This document shows, piece after piece, positions 48,717 to 56,841 of a DNA stretch of 64,000 nucleotides. Each line of letters starts with the position of its first letter. The stretch's first letter is position 1. The notes under the pieces are model-generated. The model was not told where the DNA came from and did no database searches. It worked only from the letters and a program-made list of their open reading frames with translations. The DNA is from Amycolatopsis tucumanensis. Lineage in GTDB: Bacteria; Actinomycetota; Actinomycetes; Mycobacteriales; Pseudonocardiaceae. Position numbers and translations under genes: made by a program. The stretch is taken from positions 13,231 to 77,230 of the forward strand of contig NZ_JAKGSD010000041.1 of assembly GCF_021654135.1 (NCBI RefSeq), in the 5' to 3' direction.

Positions 48717-49898
48717 ATGGACAAGCGCACAGGTCTCCCGGTCGTCGGGATGGTGGGCGGCGGCCAGCTCGCCCGGATGACACATCAGGCCGCGATTTCG
48801 CTGGGACAGTCGCTCCGGGTCCTCGCGATCGACGAGAACGACGCCGCCGGCCTGGTCGCCGGGCAGGTCCAGATCGGTCACCACACCGACCTCGACGCGC
48901 TGCGCGAGTTCGCGAAGACCGTCGACGTGGTCACCTTCGACCACGAGCACGTCCCGTGGGAGCACCTGTTCGCGCTGGTCAACGAGGGCTTCACGGTGCG
49001 GCCGGGGCCGGACGCGCTGGCGTTCGCGCAGAACAAGCTGGTGATGCGCGACCACCTGTCGGCCACCGGCTTCCCGTGCCCGCCGTACGCCGAGGTGTCC
49101 GAAGTGGAGGACCTCCTCAAGTTCGGCGCCGAGCACGGCTGGCCGGTCGTGCTGAAGGCGGCCACCGGCGGCTACGACGGCCGTGGCGTGTGGATGGTCG
49201 AGTCCGACGCCGAGGCGCGCACGCTGGTGCCCGAGCTGCTCGCCGCGGGCACCGAGCTGCTTGTCGAGCAGCGCGTCGCCATGAAGCGGGAGCTGTCCGC
49301 GCTGGTCGCCCGCTCGCCGTTCGGGCAGGGCGCGGCCTGGCCGGTCGTGGAGACGGTGCAGGAGAACGGCATCAACACCGAGGTGCTGGCGCCCGCGCCG
49401 GGCCTGACCTCGCGGCAGGTGCACGAGGCGCAGGAGCTGGCGCTGCGGCTGGCGAACGAGCTGAACGTGGTCGGCATCCTGGCGGTCGAGCTGTTCGAGA
49501 CCGACGGCGGCCTGTTGATCAACGAGCTGGCGATGCGGCCGCACAACTCCGGTCACTGGACGATGGACGGCTCGGCCACTTCGCAGTTCGAGCAGCACGT
49601 GCGCGCGGTCCTGGACTACCCGCTGGGCGTGACCGACCTGATCGCGCCGACGGTGATGGCCAACGTCCTCGGCGCGCCGGAAACGCCGCGGATGGCGCCC
49701 GACGAGCGGCTGCACCACCTGTTCGCGCGCTTCCCGGACGCGCGCGTGCACCTCTACGGCAAGGGCGAGCGGCCCGGCCGCAAGCTCGGGCACGTCAACT
49801 TCGTCGGCGGCGACCTGGACAGCCTGCGGACCCGCGCCAAGCTGGCCGCGCACTGGCTGTCGCACGCCGAATGGCCCGACGGCTACGACATCCACTGA
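48717..49898 (+). CDS. purK: N5-carboxyaminoimidazole ribonucleotide synthase
   Basis: This enzyme makes N5-CAIR from AIR, bicarbonate and ATP in purine synthesis. The 393-residue ATP-grasp protein begins GMVGGGQLARMTHQAAISLG, has the ATP-binding TGGYDGRGVWMVES loop, and ends with GHVNFVGGDLDSLRTRAKLA. It is followed by purE after an 11-base gap, the standard pair. The upstream GT87 genes are close enough for one transcript. Confidence 0.96.
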   Translation: MDKRTGLPVVGMVGGGQLARMTHQAAISLGQSLRVLAIDENDAAGLVAGQVQIGHHTDLDALREFAKTVDVVTFDHEHVPWEHLFALVNEGFTVRPGPDALAFAQNKLVMRDHLSATGFPCPPYAEVSEVEDLLKFGAEHGWPVVLKAATGGYDGRGVWMVESDAEARTLVPELLAAGTELLVEQRVAMKRELSALVARSPFGQGAAWPVVETVQENGINTEVLAPAPGLTSRQVHEAQELALRLANELNVVGILAVELFETDGGLLINELAMRPHNSGHWTMDGSATSQFEQHVRAVLDYPLGVTDLIAPTVMANVLGAPETPRMAPDERLHHLFARFPDARVHLYGKGERPGRKLGHVNFVGGDLDSLRTRAKLAAHWLSHAEWPDGYDIH

Positions 49899-49909
49899 GA
49901 GGAAGACGC

Positions 49910-50410
49910 GTGACCGACGTCGGCGTGATCATGGGCAGCGACTCCGACTGGCCCGTGCTCGAAGCGGCCGGGACGGCGCTGGACGAGTTCGGCGTGTCCT
50001 ACGAGGTCGGCGTGTACTCCGCGCACCGGACACCGCAGCGGATGCTCGACTACGCGCGCAGCGCGGCGGATCGCGGCATCAAGGTGATCATCGCCGGCGC
50101 CGGGGGAGCCGCGCACCTGCCCGGCATGGTCGCCTCGGCGACGGTGCTGCCGGTGATCGGCGTGCCGGTCCCGCTGAAGTACCTGGACGGCATGGACTCG
50201 CTGCTGTCGATCGTGCAGATGCCGGCCGGCGTGCCGGTGGCGACGGTCTCGATCGGCGGCGCCCGCAACGCCGGGCTGCTGGCCGTGCGGATCCTGGCCG
50301 CGCAGGACCCGGCGCTGCGGGAGAAGATGGCCGCCTTCCAGGCCGACCTCGAACAGCTGGTCCTCGACAAGGACGCCAAGCTCCAGGAGAAGCTCCCCTC
50401 GCAGAAATGA
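49910..50410 (+). CDS. purE: N5-CAIR mutase
   Basis: This enzyme converts N5-CAIR to CAIR. The 166-residue protein carries the family's MGSDSDWPVLEAAG, VYSAHRTPQRMLDYARSA and AGAGGAAHLPGMVASATVLP motifs. GTG start with GAGGAAG upstream. It follows purK on the same strand, as in most bacteria. A long stem-loop lies 30 bases downstream. Confidence 0.96.
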   Translation: MTDVGVIMGSDSDWPVLEAAGTALDEFGVSYEVGVYSAHRTPQRMLDYARSAADRGIKVIIAGAGGAAHLPGMVASATVLPVIGVPVPLKYLDGMDSLLSIVQMPAGVPVATVSIGGARNAGLLAVRILAAQDPALREKMAAFQADLEQLVLDKDAKLQEKLPSQK

Positions 50411-50439
50411 AATTTGCGGGACGGTGCGGGTGGCGGAAC

Positions 50440-50524
50440 CTCAGAAGCCCCCTCGCTGTGGGATCGCCTCCTCATGAACGCCGGTTCACCACGTCGGCGC
50501 TGTCCTCGCGAGGGGGCTCCTGAG
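50440..50524. other. Long-loop stem structure after purE
   Basis: CTCAG plus AGCCCCCTCGC (50440-50444, 50446-50456) pairs with GCGAGGGGGCT and CTGAG (50508-50518, 50520-50524), giving a 16-bp stem with small bulges and a 51-base loop. The loop is also partly self-complementary. It could be a terminator for purKE, an untranslated structured RNA element or a repeat element shared elsewhere in the genome. Confidence 0.5.
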
Positions 50525-50585
50525 AACCCGCGGCGGTGCCGGCTGCGTGGGTGGTGACAGCGGTGCTGCCGTGGAGTAGTTGGTC

Positions 50586-51254
50586 CTAGCTCGCGTTGTA
50601 CTGCTTCGCGATGAAGGCCGCCGCCTGGTCGACGCTGCCGTCCCGGGCGTAGCTCAGGTGGCCGTAGCCCGGTCCGGTGCCCGTGCCGCCGCAGACGTTG
50701 TCGCCGCGGTTGCAGAACTCCAGTGACTTCGGGCCGTAGGTCGGGCTGGCCGTCTTGATCGTCTGCCCGTACAGGCCGAGCGGGTTGCCGAACGCGATTA
50801 CCGCGACCACCCGCGGCGCCAGCTCGGCGGGGATGGTCTGCCCGGTGCCGAGGTAGGTCCGGATGCCGATGGCGATGTCGGTGACGCTCGCGCCCTGCGA
50901 GTAGCCGCCGATCGCGAACTTGGTGTCCGGGCACGCGGCCGCGGTGGACTTGATGTGGTTGCTCATGTCGGTGGCGCCGGGGCCGGCGCTGGTCTGGTCG
51001 TAGCTCGCGGCGTAGTTGACCGCGTAGGACGACACTGACGCCGAGGACAGCGCCGACTTCACGTCGGACACCAGCGGCGTGCCGGTGATGCCGAGGCCGG
51101 GCGCCTCGCCGCTGCCGCGGGCGAAGACGATCTCCAGGTCGGAGCACGCGGCCGCGCTGGTGGCGGCGGACGCGGTGCCGACCGTCGCGGTGCCGGCCAG
51201 CCCGACGACGGCGCAGGCGAGCAGGGTCAGTTTGCGAAGTCTGTTGTGGACCAT
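50586..51254 (-). CDS. Cutinase-family secreted esterase
   Basis: The 222-residue exported protein has a signal peptide (LLACAVVGLAGTATVGTASA). The serine nucleophile elbow is GGYSQGASV, the Asp is in CNRGDNVC and the His in GYGHLSYARDG. Four cysteines form the two typical disulphides. Actinobacterial cutinases hydrolyse esters in lipids or polyesters of the outer layer. GTG start. It faces the Tat-exported F420 enzyme gene across a gap of 99 bases, and both act on surface lipids in principle. Confidence 0.92.
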   Translation of the reverse strand: MVHNRLRKLTLLACAVVGLAGTATVGTASAATSAAACSDLEIVFARGSGEAPGLGITGTPLVSDVKSALSSASVSSYAVNYAASYDQTSAGPGATDMSNHIKSTAAACPDTKFAIGGYSQGASVTDIAIGIRTYLGTGQTIPAELAPRVVAVIAFGNPLGLYGQTIKTASPTYGPKSLEFCNRGDNVCGGTGTGPGYGHLSYARDGSVDQAAAFIAKQYNAS

Positions 51255-51353
51255 TCACCGAGTGTCCCGCCATCGTGTTGGCAGGGCATCGGTGAAATCA
51301 CCAGTGTCGGTGAACTCCCGGTCGGTCCGGTTTCCGGCGGGTACCCGGCGATC

Positions 51354-52388
51354 ATGGAGTTCTCGCGCCGCACGCTGGGCATGTTCGCCGCATCCGCCGG
51401 GTTCGTCCGGGTCGAGCCGCCCGCGGCGCGAGCACCCGTCGGGCTGGTGCTGTCGCACGAGCAGTTTCCGACGGCCCGGCTGCTGGACTTCGCGCGGCAG
51501 GCGGAGGCGGCGGGCTTCGCGTTCGTCTGGGCCAGCGACCACCTGCAGCCGTGGCAGGACAACCAGGGGCACTCGATGTTCCCGTGGCTCACGCTCGCCC
51601 TGGTCGGCGAGCGCACGCGGCGGGTCACGTTCGGCTCCGGCGTGACCTGCCCGAGCTACCGGCACCACCCCACCGAGGTCGCGCAAGCGTTTGCCTCCCT
51701 CGAACTGCTGGCGCCGGGACGGACGTTCCTCGGGCTCGGCACCGGCGAGGCGGTCAACGAGCAGGCGGGCACCGGCCAGTACGGCCGCTACGCCGAGCGG
51801 CACGACCGGCTGGTCGAGGCGATCACGCTGATCCGGCGGTTGTGGACGGGGGAGCGGGTCACCTTCCGCGGCCGGTTCTTCTCGACCGACCAGCTCAAGC
51901 TGTACGACCTGCCGTCGAAACCGCCGCCGGTGTACGTGGCCGCGCAGGGCCCGAAGAGCGCGCGGCTGGCCGGCCAGGACGGCGACGGCTGGATCACCCA
52001 GGCCGGGGCCTCCCTCGACCCGGCGCTGCGGGACGCGTTCGCGGCCGGCGCGCGGGCGGCGGGGAAGAACCCGGACACGATGCCGAAGTGGGCGGAGCTG
52101 TTCGCCGTGGTCGGCGACCAGCGCGAGATCGACCTGGCCGCGCAGCGGTGGCGGTTCACGGTCAACCCGGCGGACCTGGCCAATCCGGAGGCGATCCAGG
52201 AGGCCGCGCAGGCGACGCCGCTGGCGGAGGTGGCAGGCCGCTGGGCGGTGGGCACCGATCCGGCGGTGCACGTCGCCGCGGCGCGGAAGCTGCTCGACGC
52301 GGGCGTGACGCCGTTCCTGCACTTCCCGCAGGAGGACCCGGGCGTGGCGATCGAGTTCTACCGCGCCCGGGTCCTGCCGGTGCTCTAA
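51354..52388 (+). CDS. Tat-exported F420-dependent LLM oxidoreductase
   Basis: The 344-residue TIM-barrel protein is of the glucose-6-phosphate/hydroxymycolic-acid dehydrogenase-like LLM group. It starts with a twin-arginine signal (SRRTLGMFAASAGFVRVEP), then VGLVLSHEQFPTARLLDFAR. GLGTGEAVNEQAGTGQYG is the F420-binding loop and ARLAGQDGDGWITQAGASLD another conserved part. A Tat-exported F420 enzyme that reduces or oxidises envelope lipids is known from mycobacteria (Rv0132c type); an F420 role outside the membrane is inferred. ATG at 51354 is chosen, since the in-frame extension upstream lacks family similarity. It sits next to cutinase and converges on an acyl-CoA synthetase gene. Confidence 0.87.
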   Translation: MEFSRRTLGMFAASAGFVRVEPPAARAPVGLVLSHEQFPTARLLDFARQAEAAGFAFVWASDHLQPWQDNQGHSMFPWLTLALVGERTRRVTFGSGVTCPSYRHHPTEVAQAFASLELLAPGRTFLGLGTGEAVNEQAGTGQYGRYAERHDRLVEAITLIRRLWTGERVTFRGRFFSTDQLKLYDLPSKPPPVYVAAQGPKSARLAGQDGDGWITQAGASLDPALRDAFAAGARAAGKNPDTMPKWAELFAVVGDQREIDLAAQRWRFTVNPADLANPEAIQEAAQATPLAEVAGRWAVGTDPAVHVAAARKLLDAGVTPFLHFPQEDPGVAIEFYRARVLPVL

Positions 52389-54046
52389 AGCTGCTGCCGC
52401 AGCTCGCGCTTGAGGATCTTGCCCGCCGCCGACACCGGGATCTCGTCGACGAACCGCAGCTCCCGGATCCGCTTGTAGGGCAGGACGTTGTCGTTGACCG
52501 CGGACAGGATCTCCGCCTCGGTCACGTTCTCCGCCGCCCGCACGACGAAGGCCACCGGCAGCTCGCCGACGTCGTCCTGCTTGCGCCCGACGACGGCCGC
52601 CGCCGCGACGCCGGGGTGCGCGATGAGCAGCTCCTCCAGCTCGCGCGGGTACACGTTGTACCCCTTGTACAGCAGCATGTCCTTCTTTCGGTCCACAATG
52701 GACAGGTAGCCGTCCTTGTCGAGGACGCCGATGTCGCCGGTGTGCAGCCAGCCGTCCACCAGCACGGCGGCGGTCTCGTCGGGCCGGTCGTGGTAGCCCG
52801 CCATCACCTGCGGCCCGCGGATGCACACCTCGCCCTGCTCGCCCTCGGGCACCGGGTCCTCGCCGCCCTCCAGCGGCACGATCTTGACCTCGGTGTCGAA
52901 CACCGGCACGCCCACCGATCCCTGCTTGCGCAGGCCGGACCGGAACGCCGGGTTGATCGTGGCGCCCATGGTGACCTCGGTGAGGCCGTAGCCCTCGCTG
53001 ATCACCGCGTCCGGGAACCGCGCGGCCAGCGCCTTCAGCATCTCGTGCGGCAGCGGCGCGGCGCCGGAGCTGATGCCCCGCACGCTCGACAGGTCGCGCG
53101 TGGCCAGGTCCGGGCTGGCCAGCAGGGCCGCGAACAGGGCGGGCGCGCCGCCGATCGAGGTGACCCGCAGGCGTTCGGCGTCGGCGAGGTAGGCGACCGG
53201 GTCGAAGCGGTCGTGCAGAGTGGTGGACCCGCCGCTCATCACCGGGACGTTGAGCCCGCCGATCGTGCCCATCGCGTGGAACCACGGCGTGAGGTTGATG
53301 CCCGAGCCGGTGCCCAGCCGGGTCGGCCACTCGTCCGGGCTGCCGATCTGGTCGAGGGTGAGGTCACCGTCGTCGTCCAGCGCCGGCAGCGAGCCGGTGC
53401 CCCAGCAGGCGTACTGCAGCGTGTTGACCACGACGTTGCGGTGCGGCAGCCGCACGCCCTTCGACCGGCCGGTGGTGCCGCCGGTGTAGGAGAGGTGCGC
53501 GAGGTGGGTCCGGGTGTCGATGTCCAGCTCGGGGCGGGTGTCCGGCTGGTCGGCGAGGAACGCCTGGAACTCCACCTGGTCGTCGGCGAGGTCGTCCGGC
53601 GCGACGACCACGACCAGCTCGACGGCGGTCTGTGCGCGCACCGCGGTGAGCACCGGGGCGACCTTGCCGAGCGTGACCACGGCGACGGCGCCGGAGTCGG
53701 CGAGCTGGTGGGCGAGGTCCGCGGGCGGCAGCAGCGGGTTCGCCGGGGTGAAGGTCGCGCCGGCGAGCAGGATCCCGTAGTAGGCGATCGGGTAGGGGAG
53801 GCAGTTGGGCAGATGGATGGCGACGGTCGCGCCCGGCCCGATGCCCCGGGCCCGGAGCGCGTTGGCGAACCGGCACGCGGCGCCGTAGGTCTGGGCGTAG
53901 GTGAGGGAGCGGTCGTGGTGGGTGAACGCGGTTCGGTCGCCGTAGCGCTTCGCGGCGCCGGCCAGGATCGACCCGGCGGGGACGTCGGGGTACTCCAGCG
54001 ATCTCGGGAAGTGGGGCGGCCATGACCCAGCAGCAGTGATCGGCAT
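52385..54046 (-). CDS. Acyl-CoA synthetase (ANL superfamily)
   Basis: The 553-residue adenylate-forming enzyme activates a carboxylic acid to acyl-CoA via acyl-AMP. It has the P-loop SYTGGTTGRSKGVRLPHRNV, the adenine site SEGYGLTEVTMGATINPAFR, the hinge DGYLSIVDRKKDMLLYKGYN, and the catalytic Lys in SAAGKILKRELRQ near the C-terminus. ATG at 54046 is chosen. Chain length is not readable. It is divergent from the FadE25-like dehydrogenase gene and its end overlaps the F420 enzyme by four bases, so this cluster may handle uptake and activation of long acids. Confidence 0.92.
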   Translation of the reverse strand: MPITAAGSWPPHFPRSLEYPDVPAGSILAGAAKRYGDRTAFTHHDRSLTYAQTYGAACRFANALRARGIGPGATVAIHLPNCLPYPIAYYGILLAGATFTPANPLLPPADLAHQLADSGAVAVVTLGKVAPVLTAVRAQTAVELVVVVAPDDLADDQVEFQAFLADQPDTRPELDIDTRTHLAHLSYTGGTTGRSKGVRLPHRNVVVNTLQYACWGTGSLPALDDDGDLTLDQIGSPDEWPTRLGTGSGINLTPWFHAMGTIGGLNVPVMSGGSTTLHDRFDPVAYLADAERLRVTSIGGAPALFAALLASPDLATRDLSSVRGISSGAAPLPHEMLKALAARFPDAVISEGYGLTEVTMGATINPAFRSGLRKQGSVGVPVFDTEVKIVPLEGGEDPVPEGEQGEVCIRGPQVMAGYHDRPDETAAVLVDGWLHTGDIGVLDKDGYLSIVDRKKDMLLYKGYNVYPRELEELLIAHPGVAAAAVVGRKQDDVGELPVAFVVRAAENVTEAEILSAVNDNVLPYKRIRELRFVDEIPVSAAGKILKRELRQQL

Positions 54047-54152
54047 CACCCCACCATAGAGCGAAGGTGCGGCCCAGAACACAATTCCGGCTGGTGAACG
54101 ACTACTAACATGGACGGCGGACTTCTTACCCGTGCGAGGAAAGGTGACGAAG

Positions 54153-55313
54153 GTGTCGGAGACCCCGGGCCTCTACCAGCTGGCCGAGGAGCACGAGGAG
54201 CTGCGTGCTGCCGTGCGTGCGCTGGCGGAGAAGGAGATCGCACCTTACGCCGCCGAGGTGGACGAACAGGAGCGGTACCCGGTCGAGGCTCTGCGGGCGC
54301 TGAACGCCTCGGGCTTCAACGCGGTGCACATCCCCGACGAGTACGAGGGGCAGGGCGCGGACGCGATCGCGGCGTGCATCGTGATCGAGGAGGTCGCGCG
54401 GGTCGACGCGTCGGCGTCGCTGATCCCGGCGGTGAACAAGCTGGGGACGCAGCCGATCATCCTGTCGGCGTCGGACGAGCTGAAGAAGCTGGTGCTGCCG
54501 GAGATCGCGGCCGGTGCGACGGCGTCGTACGGGTTGTCGGAGCGGGAGGCCGGTTCGGACACCGCGTCGATGCGCACGCGGGCCCGGCTGGACGGTGACC
54601 ACTGGGTGCTGAACGGGACGAAGGCGTGGATCACCAACGCCGGCGAGTCGACGTGGTACACGGTGATGGCGGTGACCGACCCGGACGCGCCGAAGAAGTC
54701 GAACGGGATTTCGGCGTTCGTGGTGCACAAGGACGACCCGGGCTTCTCGGTCGGCCCCAAGGAGCGCAAGCTGGGCATCAAGGGTTCGCCGACGCGGGAG
54801 ATCTACTTCGAGAACTGCACGATCCCGGCGGACCGGATCATCGGCGAGCCGGGCACCGGGCTGAAGACGGCGCTGCGCACGCTGGACCACACCCGCCCGA
54901 CGATCGGGGCGCAGGCGCTGGGCATCGCGCAGGGCGCTCTGGACGCGGCGGTCGCGTACGTGAAGGAGCGCAAGCAGTTCGGCAAGGCGATCGGTGAGTT
55001 CCAGGGCGTGCAGTTCATGCTGGCGGACATGGGCACGAAGATCGAGGCCGCCCGGCACCTCGTGTACGCCTCCGCGGCAGCCACCGAACGCGGCGACGCG
55101 CGTGCTGGATTCATGGCCTCGGCGGCGAAGTCCTACGCGTCCGACGTGGCGATGTCGGTGACCACGGACGCGGTGCAGCTCTTCGGCGGCGCCGGCTACA
55201 CCCGCGACTTCCCGGTGGAACGCATGATGCGCGACGCGAAGATCACGCAGATCTACGAGGGCACGAACCAGATCCAGCGCATGGTGATGGCGCGGGCTCT
55301 GTTGAAGGGCTGA
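54153..55313 (+). CDS. fadE25: Acyl-CoA dehydrogenase, FadE25-like
   Basis: This FAD enzyme introduces the first double bond in acyl-CoA beta-oxidation. The 386-residue protein has GSDTASMRTRARLDGDHWVL and AWITNAGESTWYTVMAVTDP in the core, AGYTRDFPVERMMRDAKITQ with the family Tyr, and the catalytic Glu in ITQIYEGTNQIQRMVMARAL. Close similarity by eye to mycobacterial FadE25 (VARVDASASLIPAVNKLGT) and the shared gene order support the symbol. Starts GTG at 54153, 54144 or 54132 are possible; AGGAAAGG favours 54153. A strong terminator follows the stop. Confidence 0.92.
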   Translation: MSETPGLYQLAEEHEELRAAVRALAEKEIAPYAAEVDEQERYPVEALRALNASGFNAVHIPDEYEGQGADAIAACIVIEEVARVDASASLIPAVNKLGTQPIILSASDELKKLVLPEIAAGATASYGLSEREAGSDTASMRTRARLDGDHWVLNGTKAWITNAGESTWYTVMAVTDPDAPKKSNGISAFVVHKDDPGFSVGPKERKLGIKGSPTREIYFENCTIPADRIIGEPGTGLKTALRTLDHTRPTIGAQALGIAQGALDAAVAYVKERKQFGKAIGEFQGVQFMLADMGTKIEAARHLVYASAAATERGDARAGFMASAAKSYASDVAMSVTTDAVQLFGGAGYTRDFPVERMMRDAKITQIYEGTNQIQRMVMARALLKG

Positions 55314-55331
55314 TTCCCGCGGGTTTTTTGG

Positions 55332-55372
55332 CGCGGCGTCCGGGCGTTGGCTCGGGCGCCGCGTTTTTTTTT
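55332..55372 (+). terminator. Rho-independent terminator after fadE25
   Basis: CGCGGCG (55332-55338) and CGCCGCG (55357-55363) form the base of a longer stem with some wobble pairs and a GTTG loop, followed by a run of nine T (55364-55372). Classic intrinsic terminators with a T-run are uncommon in such GC-rich sequence. Confidence 0.9.
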
Positions 55373-55750
55373 GTGCCCTTTCCTGCGACTTGCGCGAAAC
55401 ATCTGTTCGGAGAGGCGCAGGCGGGCCACTGGGCGGTCGACGAGGAAACGGGGACTCATCTCCGAAGTGCCATCGCCACAATGCAGGATCGGCTCGACAC
55501 TCTTGCCTCTCGGGTGGCCTATCTCCAGCGAGCGCCGAAGTTGGGCAACGATGCTTATGTCCAGCAGGTCGCGGAGCACATGCGGCAAGCAATGGACTCG
55601 GATGATCGTTCGTTGGTCCCGGTGTTCCACATGTTGACTGCCGGCCTGGACAACCTGCGGCATGCGTTGGACGTGGCAATCCGCAACTATGATGCTGCCG
55701 ACGACGAAGCCGCGCGAGGCATATCCGGCGATTCAAGGAATGAGTGTGAA
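55373..55750 (+). pseudogene. ESX-like helical protein, start and stop compromised
   Basis: From about residue 18 on, the reading frame encodes a short helical protein resembling ESX-linked proteins that precede DUF3558 lipoproteins: HWAVDEETGTHLRSAIATMQ, then MLTAGLDNLRHALDVAIRNY. A GGAGAGG ribosome site lies at 55409-55415, but the codon where its start would fall (55421) is GCG, not ATG/GTG. The only in-frame start is a GTG at 55373, overlapping the terminator edge. No stop separates it from the lipoprotein gene, so the two are open as one frame of 303 residues. Base composition is lower in GC than in the surroundings. A damaged or recently transferred gene is likely. Confidence 0.55.
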
Positions 55751-56284
55751 GTGACTCGTCTGCCACGGTACATCTGCCTTCTGGCTGGTTCCTGTGCCGT
55801 CCTCATGGCATTGACTGCATGCTCCGAAACTGTCGCTGGGATGCCGTCACCCGCCGAACGAGCCTCTTCGTCGTCTGCCGCTGGTGCTGGGACGTTGACC
55901 GGCATGGACGCGTGCGCCGTGCTCGGACAGTTGGTCGAAGGTGAGGGATTCGGGCCGGGCGAGCGGAAAACTGCGCGCAACGAATGCCATGCATCGAAGC
56001 CTGATTACGGCACATATTCCCTCGCTCTCGATCCGGTTCAGGGGCTTGCCGAGTACGAGAGGCAAGTGCCTGGCAGTGCTCCGGCGGCCATCAACGGCCG
56101 CGAGGCGCGCCAAGGGGAACCGTTCGGTGCGGGGCAGGGGATGTGCGAGTTCGCCCTCCAAGTCGGTGAGCACGGGCGTGCGGTCGTGACCGCGACGATG
56201 CTGCGTGCGGAACAACGCGCACACGCCTGTGACGCCGCGCGTGAGCTCGCCACCGAGCTGGAGCCGCTGCTTCCGGCGCGCTAG
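55751..56284 (+). CDS. DUF3558 lipoprotein
   Basis: The 177-residue protein has a lipoprotein signal ending in LTAC (Cys near residue 24), then a Ser/Ala-rich linker and the DUF3558 domain: LTGMDACAVLGQLVEGEGF, TARNECHASKPDYGTYSLAL and MCEFALQVGEHGRAVVTATM, with Cys pairs typical of the family. The GTG at 55751 is my choice because the signal peptide begins there, but the same frame continues upstream without a stop. Members are anchored outside the membrane in actinomycetes and have no settled function; they often lie next to ESX-like genes. Confidence 0.82.
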   Translation: MTRLPRYICLLAGSCAVLMALTACSETVAGMPSPAERASSSSAAGAGTLTGMDACAVLGQLVEGEGFGPGERKTARNECHASKPDYGTYSLALDPVQGLAEYERQVPGSAPAAINGREARQGEPFGAGQGMCEFALQVGEHGRAVVTATMLRAEQRAHACDAARELATELEPLLPAR

Positions 56285-56381
56285 CGGCCGACGCGCTGTG
56301 TGCGCCTGCTCACGCGTTCATGTCCAGAATGTGGGTTTTTCACAAGTTGCTCACCTGCGTCCGGTACCGTCGACCCCGCTA

Positions 56382-56395
56382 GTTGAAACTTCAAC
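56382..56395. promoter_or_regulatory. MarR-type operator candidate upstream of doxX
   Basis: GTTGAA-AC-TTCAAC is a perfect inverted repeat in the 127-base gap before the DoxX gene, 17 bases ahead of its start. The form TAGTTGAAACTTCAAC is typical of MarR-family redox or drug sensors. No MarR gene lies in this window. Confidence 0.55.
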
Positions 56396-56412
56396 CAGAA
56401 TGGGGAGCTGCG

Positions 56413-56841
56413 ATGTACGACCGGGTCAAGGACGTGACCTTGTTGATCGGCCGGGTGGCGGTGGGTGTGGTCTTCCTCGCGCACGGCCTGCAGAAGTGGG
56501 ACACCGGCCTGGACGGGGTCACGAACATGATGAGCGGCATCGGCGTGCCGCTGCCCACCCTGTCCGCGCTCTTCCTCATCGTCATCGAGACCGTCGGCGC
56601 GGTCGCGTTCATCCTCGGCGCCGCGCTGCCCGTGCTGGGGGTGCTGTTCGCGGTGGACATGGTCGGCGCGATCTTCTGGGTGCACCTCGACGCGGGCCTG
56701 ACCGGCCAGGGCGGCTACGAACTCGTGCTCGTCCTCGGCGCGGCCGCCCTCGCGCTCGGGTTCAACGGCGGGCGCCTCTCGCTCGACCACCTGCTCGTCG
56801 GGCGGCGCCGGGCCCGCAAGGCCGAACTGCAGACCGCCTAG
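56413..56841 (+). CDS. DoxX family membrane protein
   Basis: The 142-residue four-helix membrane protein has the family's N-terminal LLIGRVAVGVVFLAHGLQKW and a second conserved part IETVGAVAFILGAALPVLGV. Actinobacterial DoxX proteins work in redox or thiol-related membrane complexes. ATG at 56413 with GGGGAG upstream. Its stop overlaps the convergent TIGR03089 gene by four bases. A MarR-type palindrome upstream suggests induction by oxidants or quinones. Confidence 0.88.
   Translation: MYDRVKDVTLLIGRVAVGVVFLAHGLQKWDTGLDGVTNMMSGIGVPLPTLSALFLIVIETVGAVAFILGAALPVLGVLFAVDMVGAIFWVHLDAGLTGQGGYELVLVLGAAALALGFNGGRLSLDHLLVGRRRARKAELQTA

Noticed and set aside
51246..51353. Earlier start for the Tat-exported F420 enzyme
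   Set aside because: The in-frame extension overlaps the start region of the divergent cutinase and would bury the twin-arginine signal.
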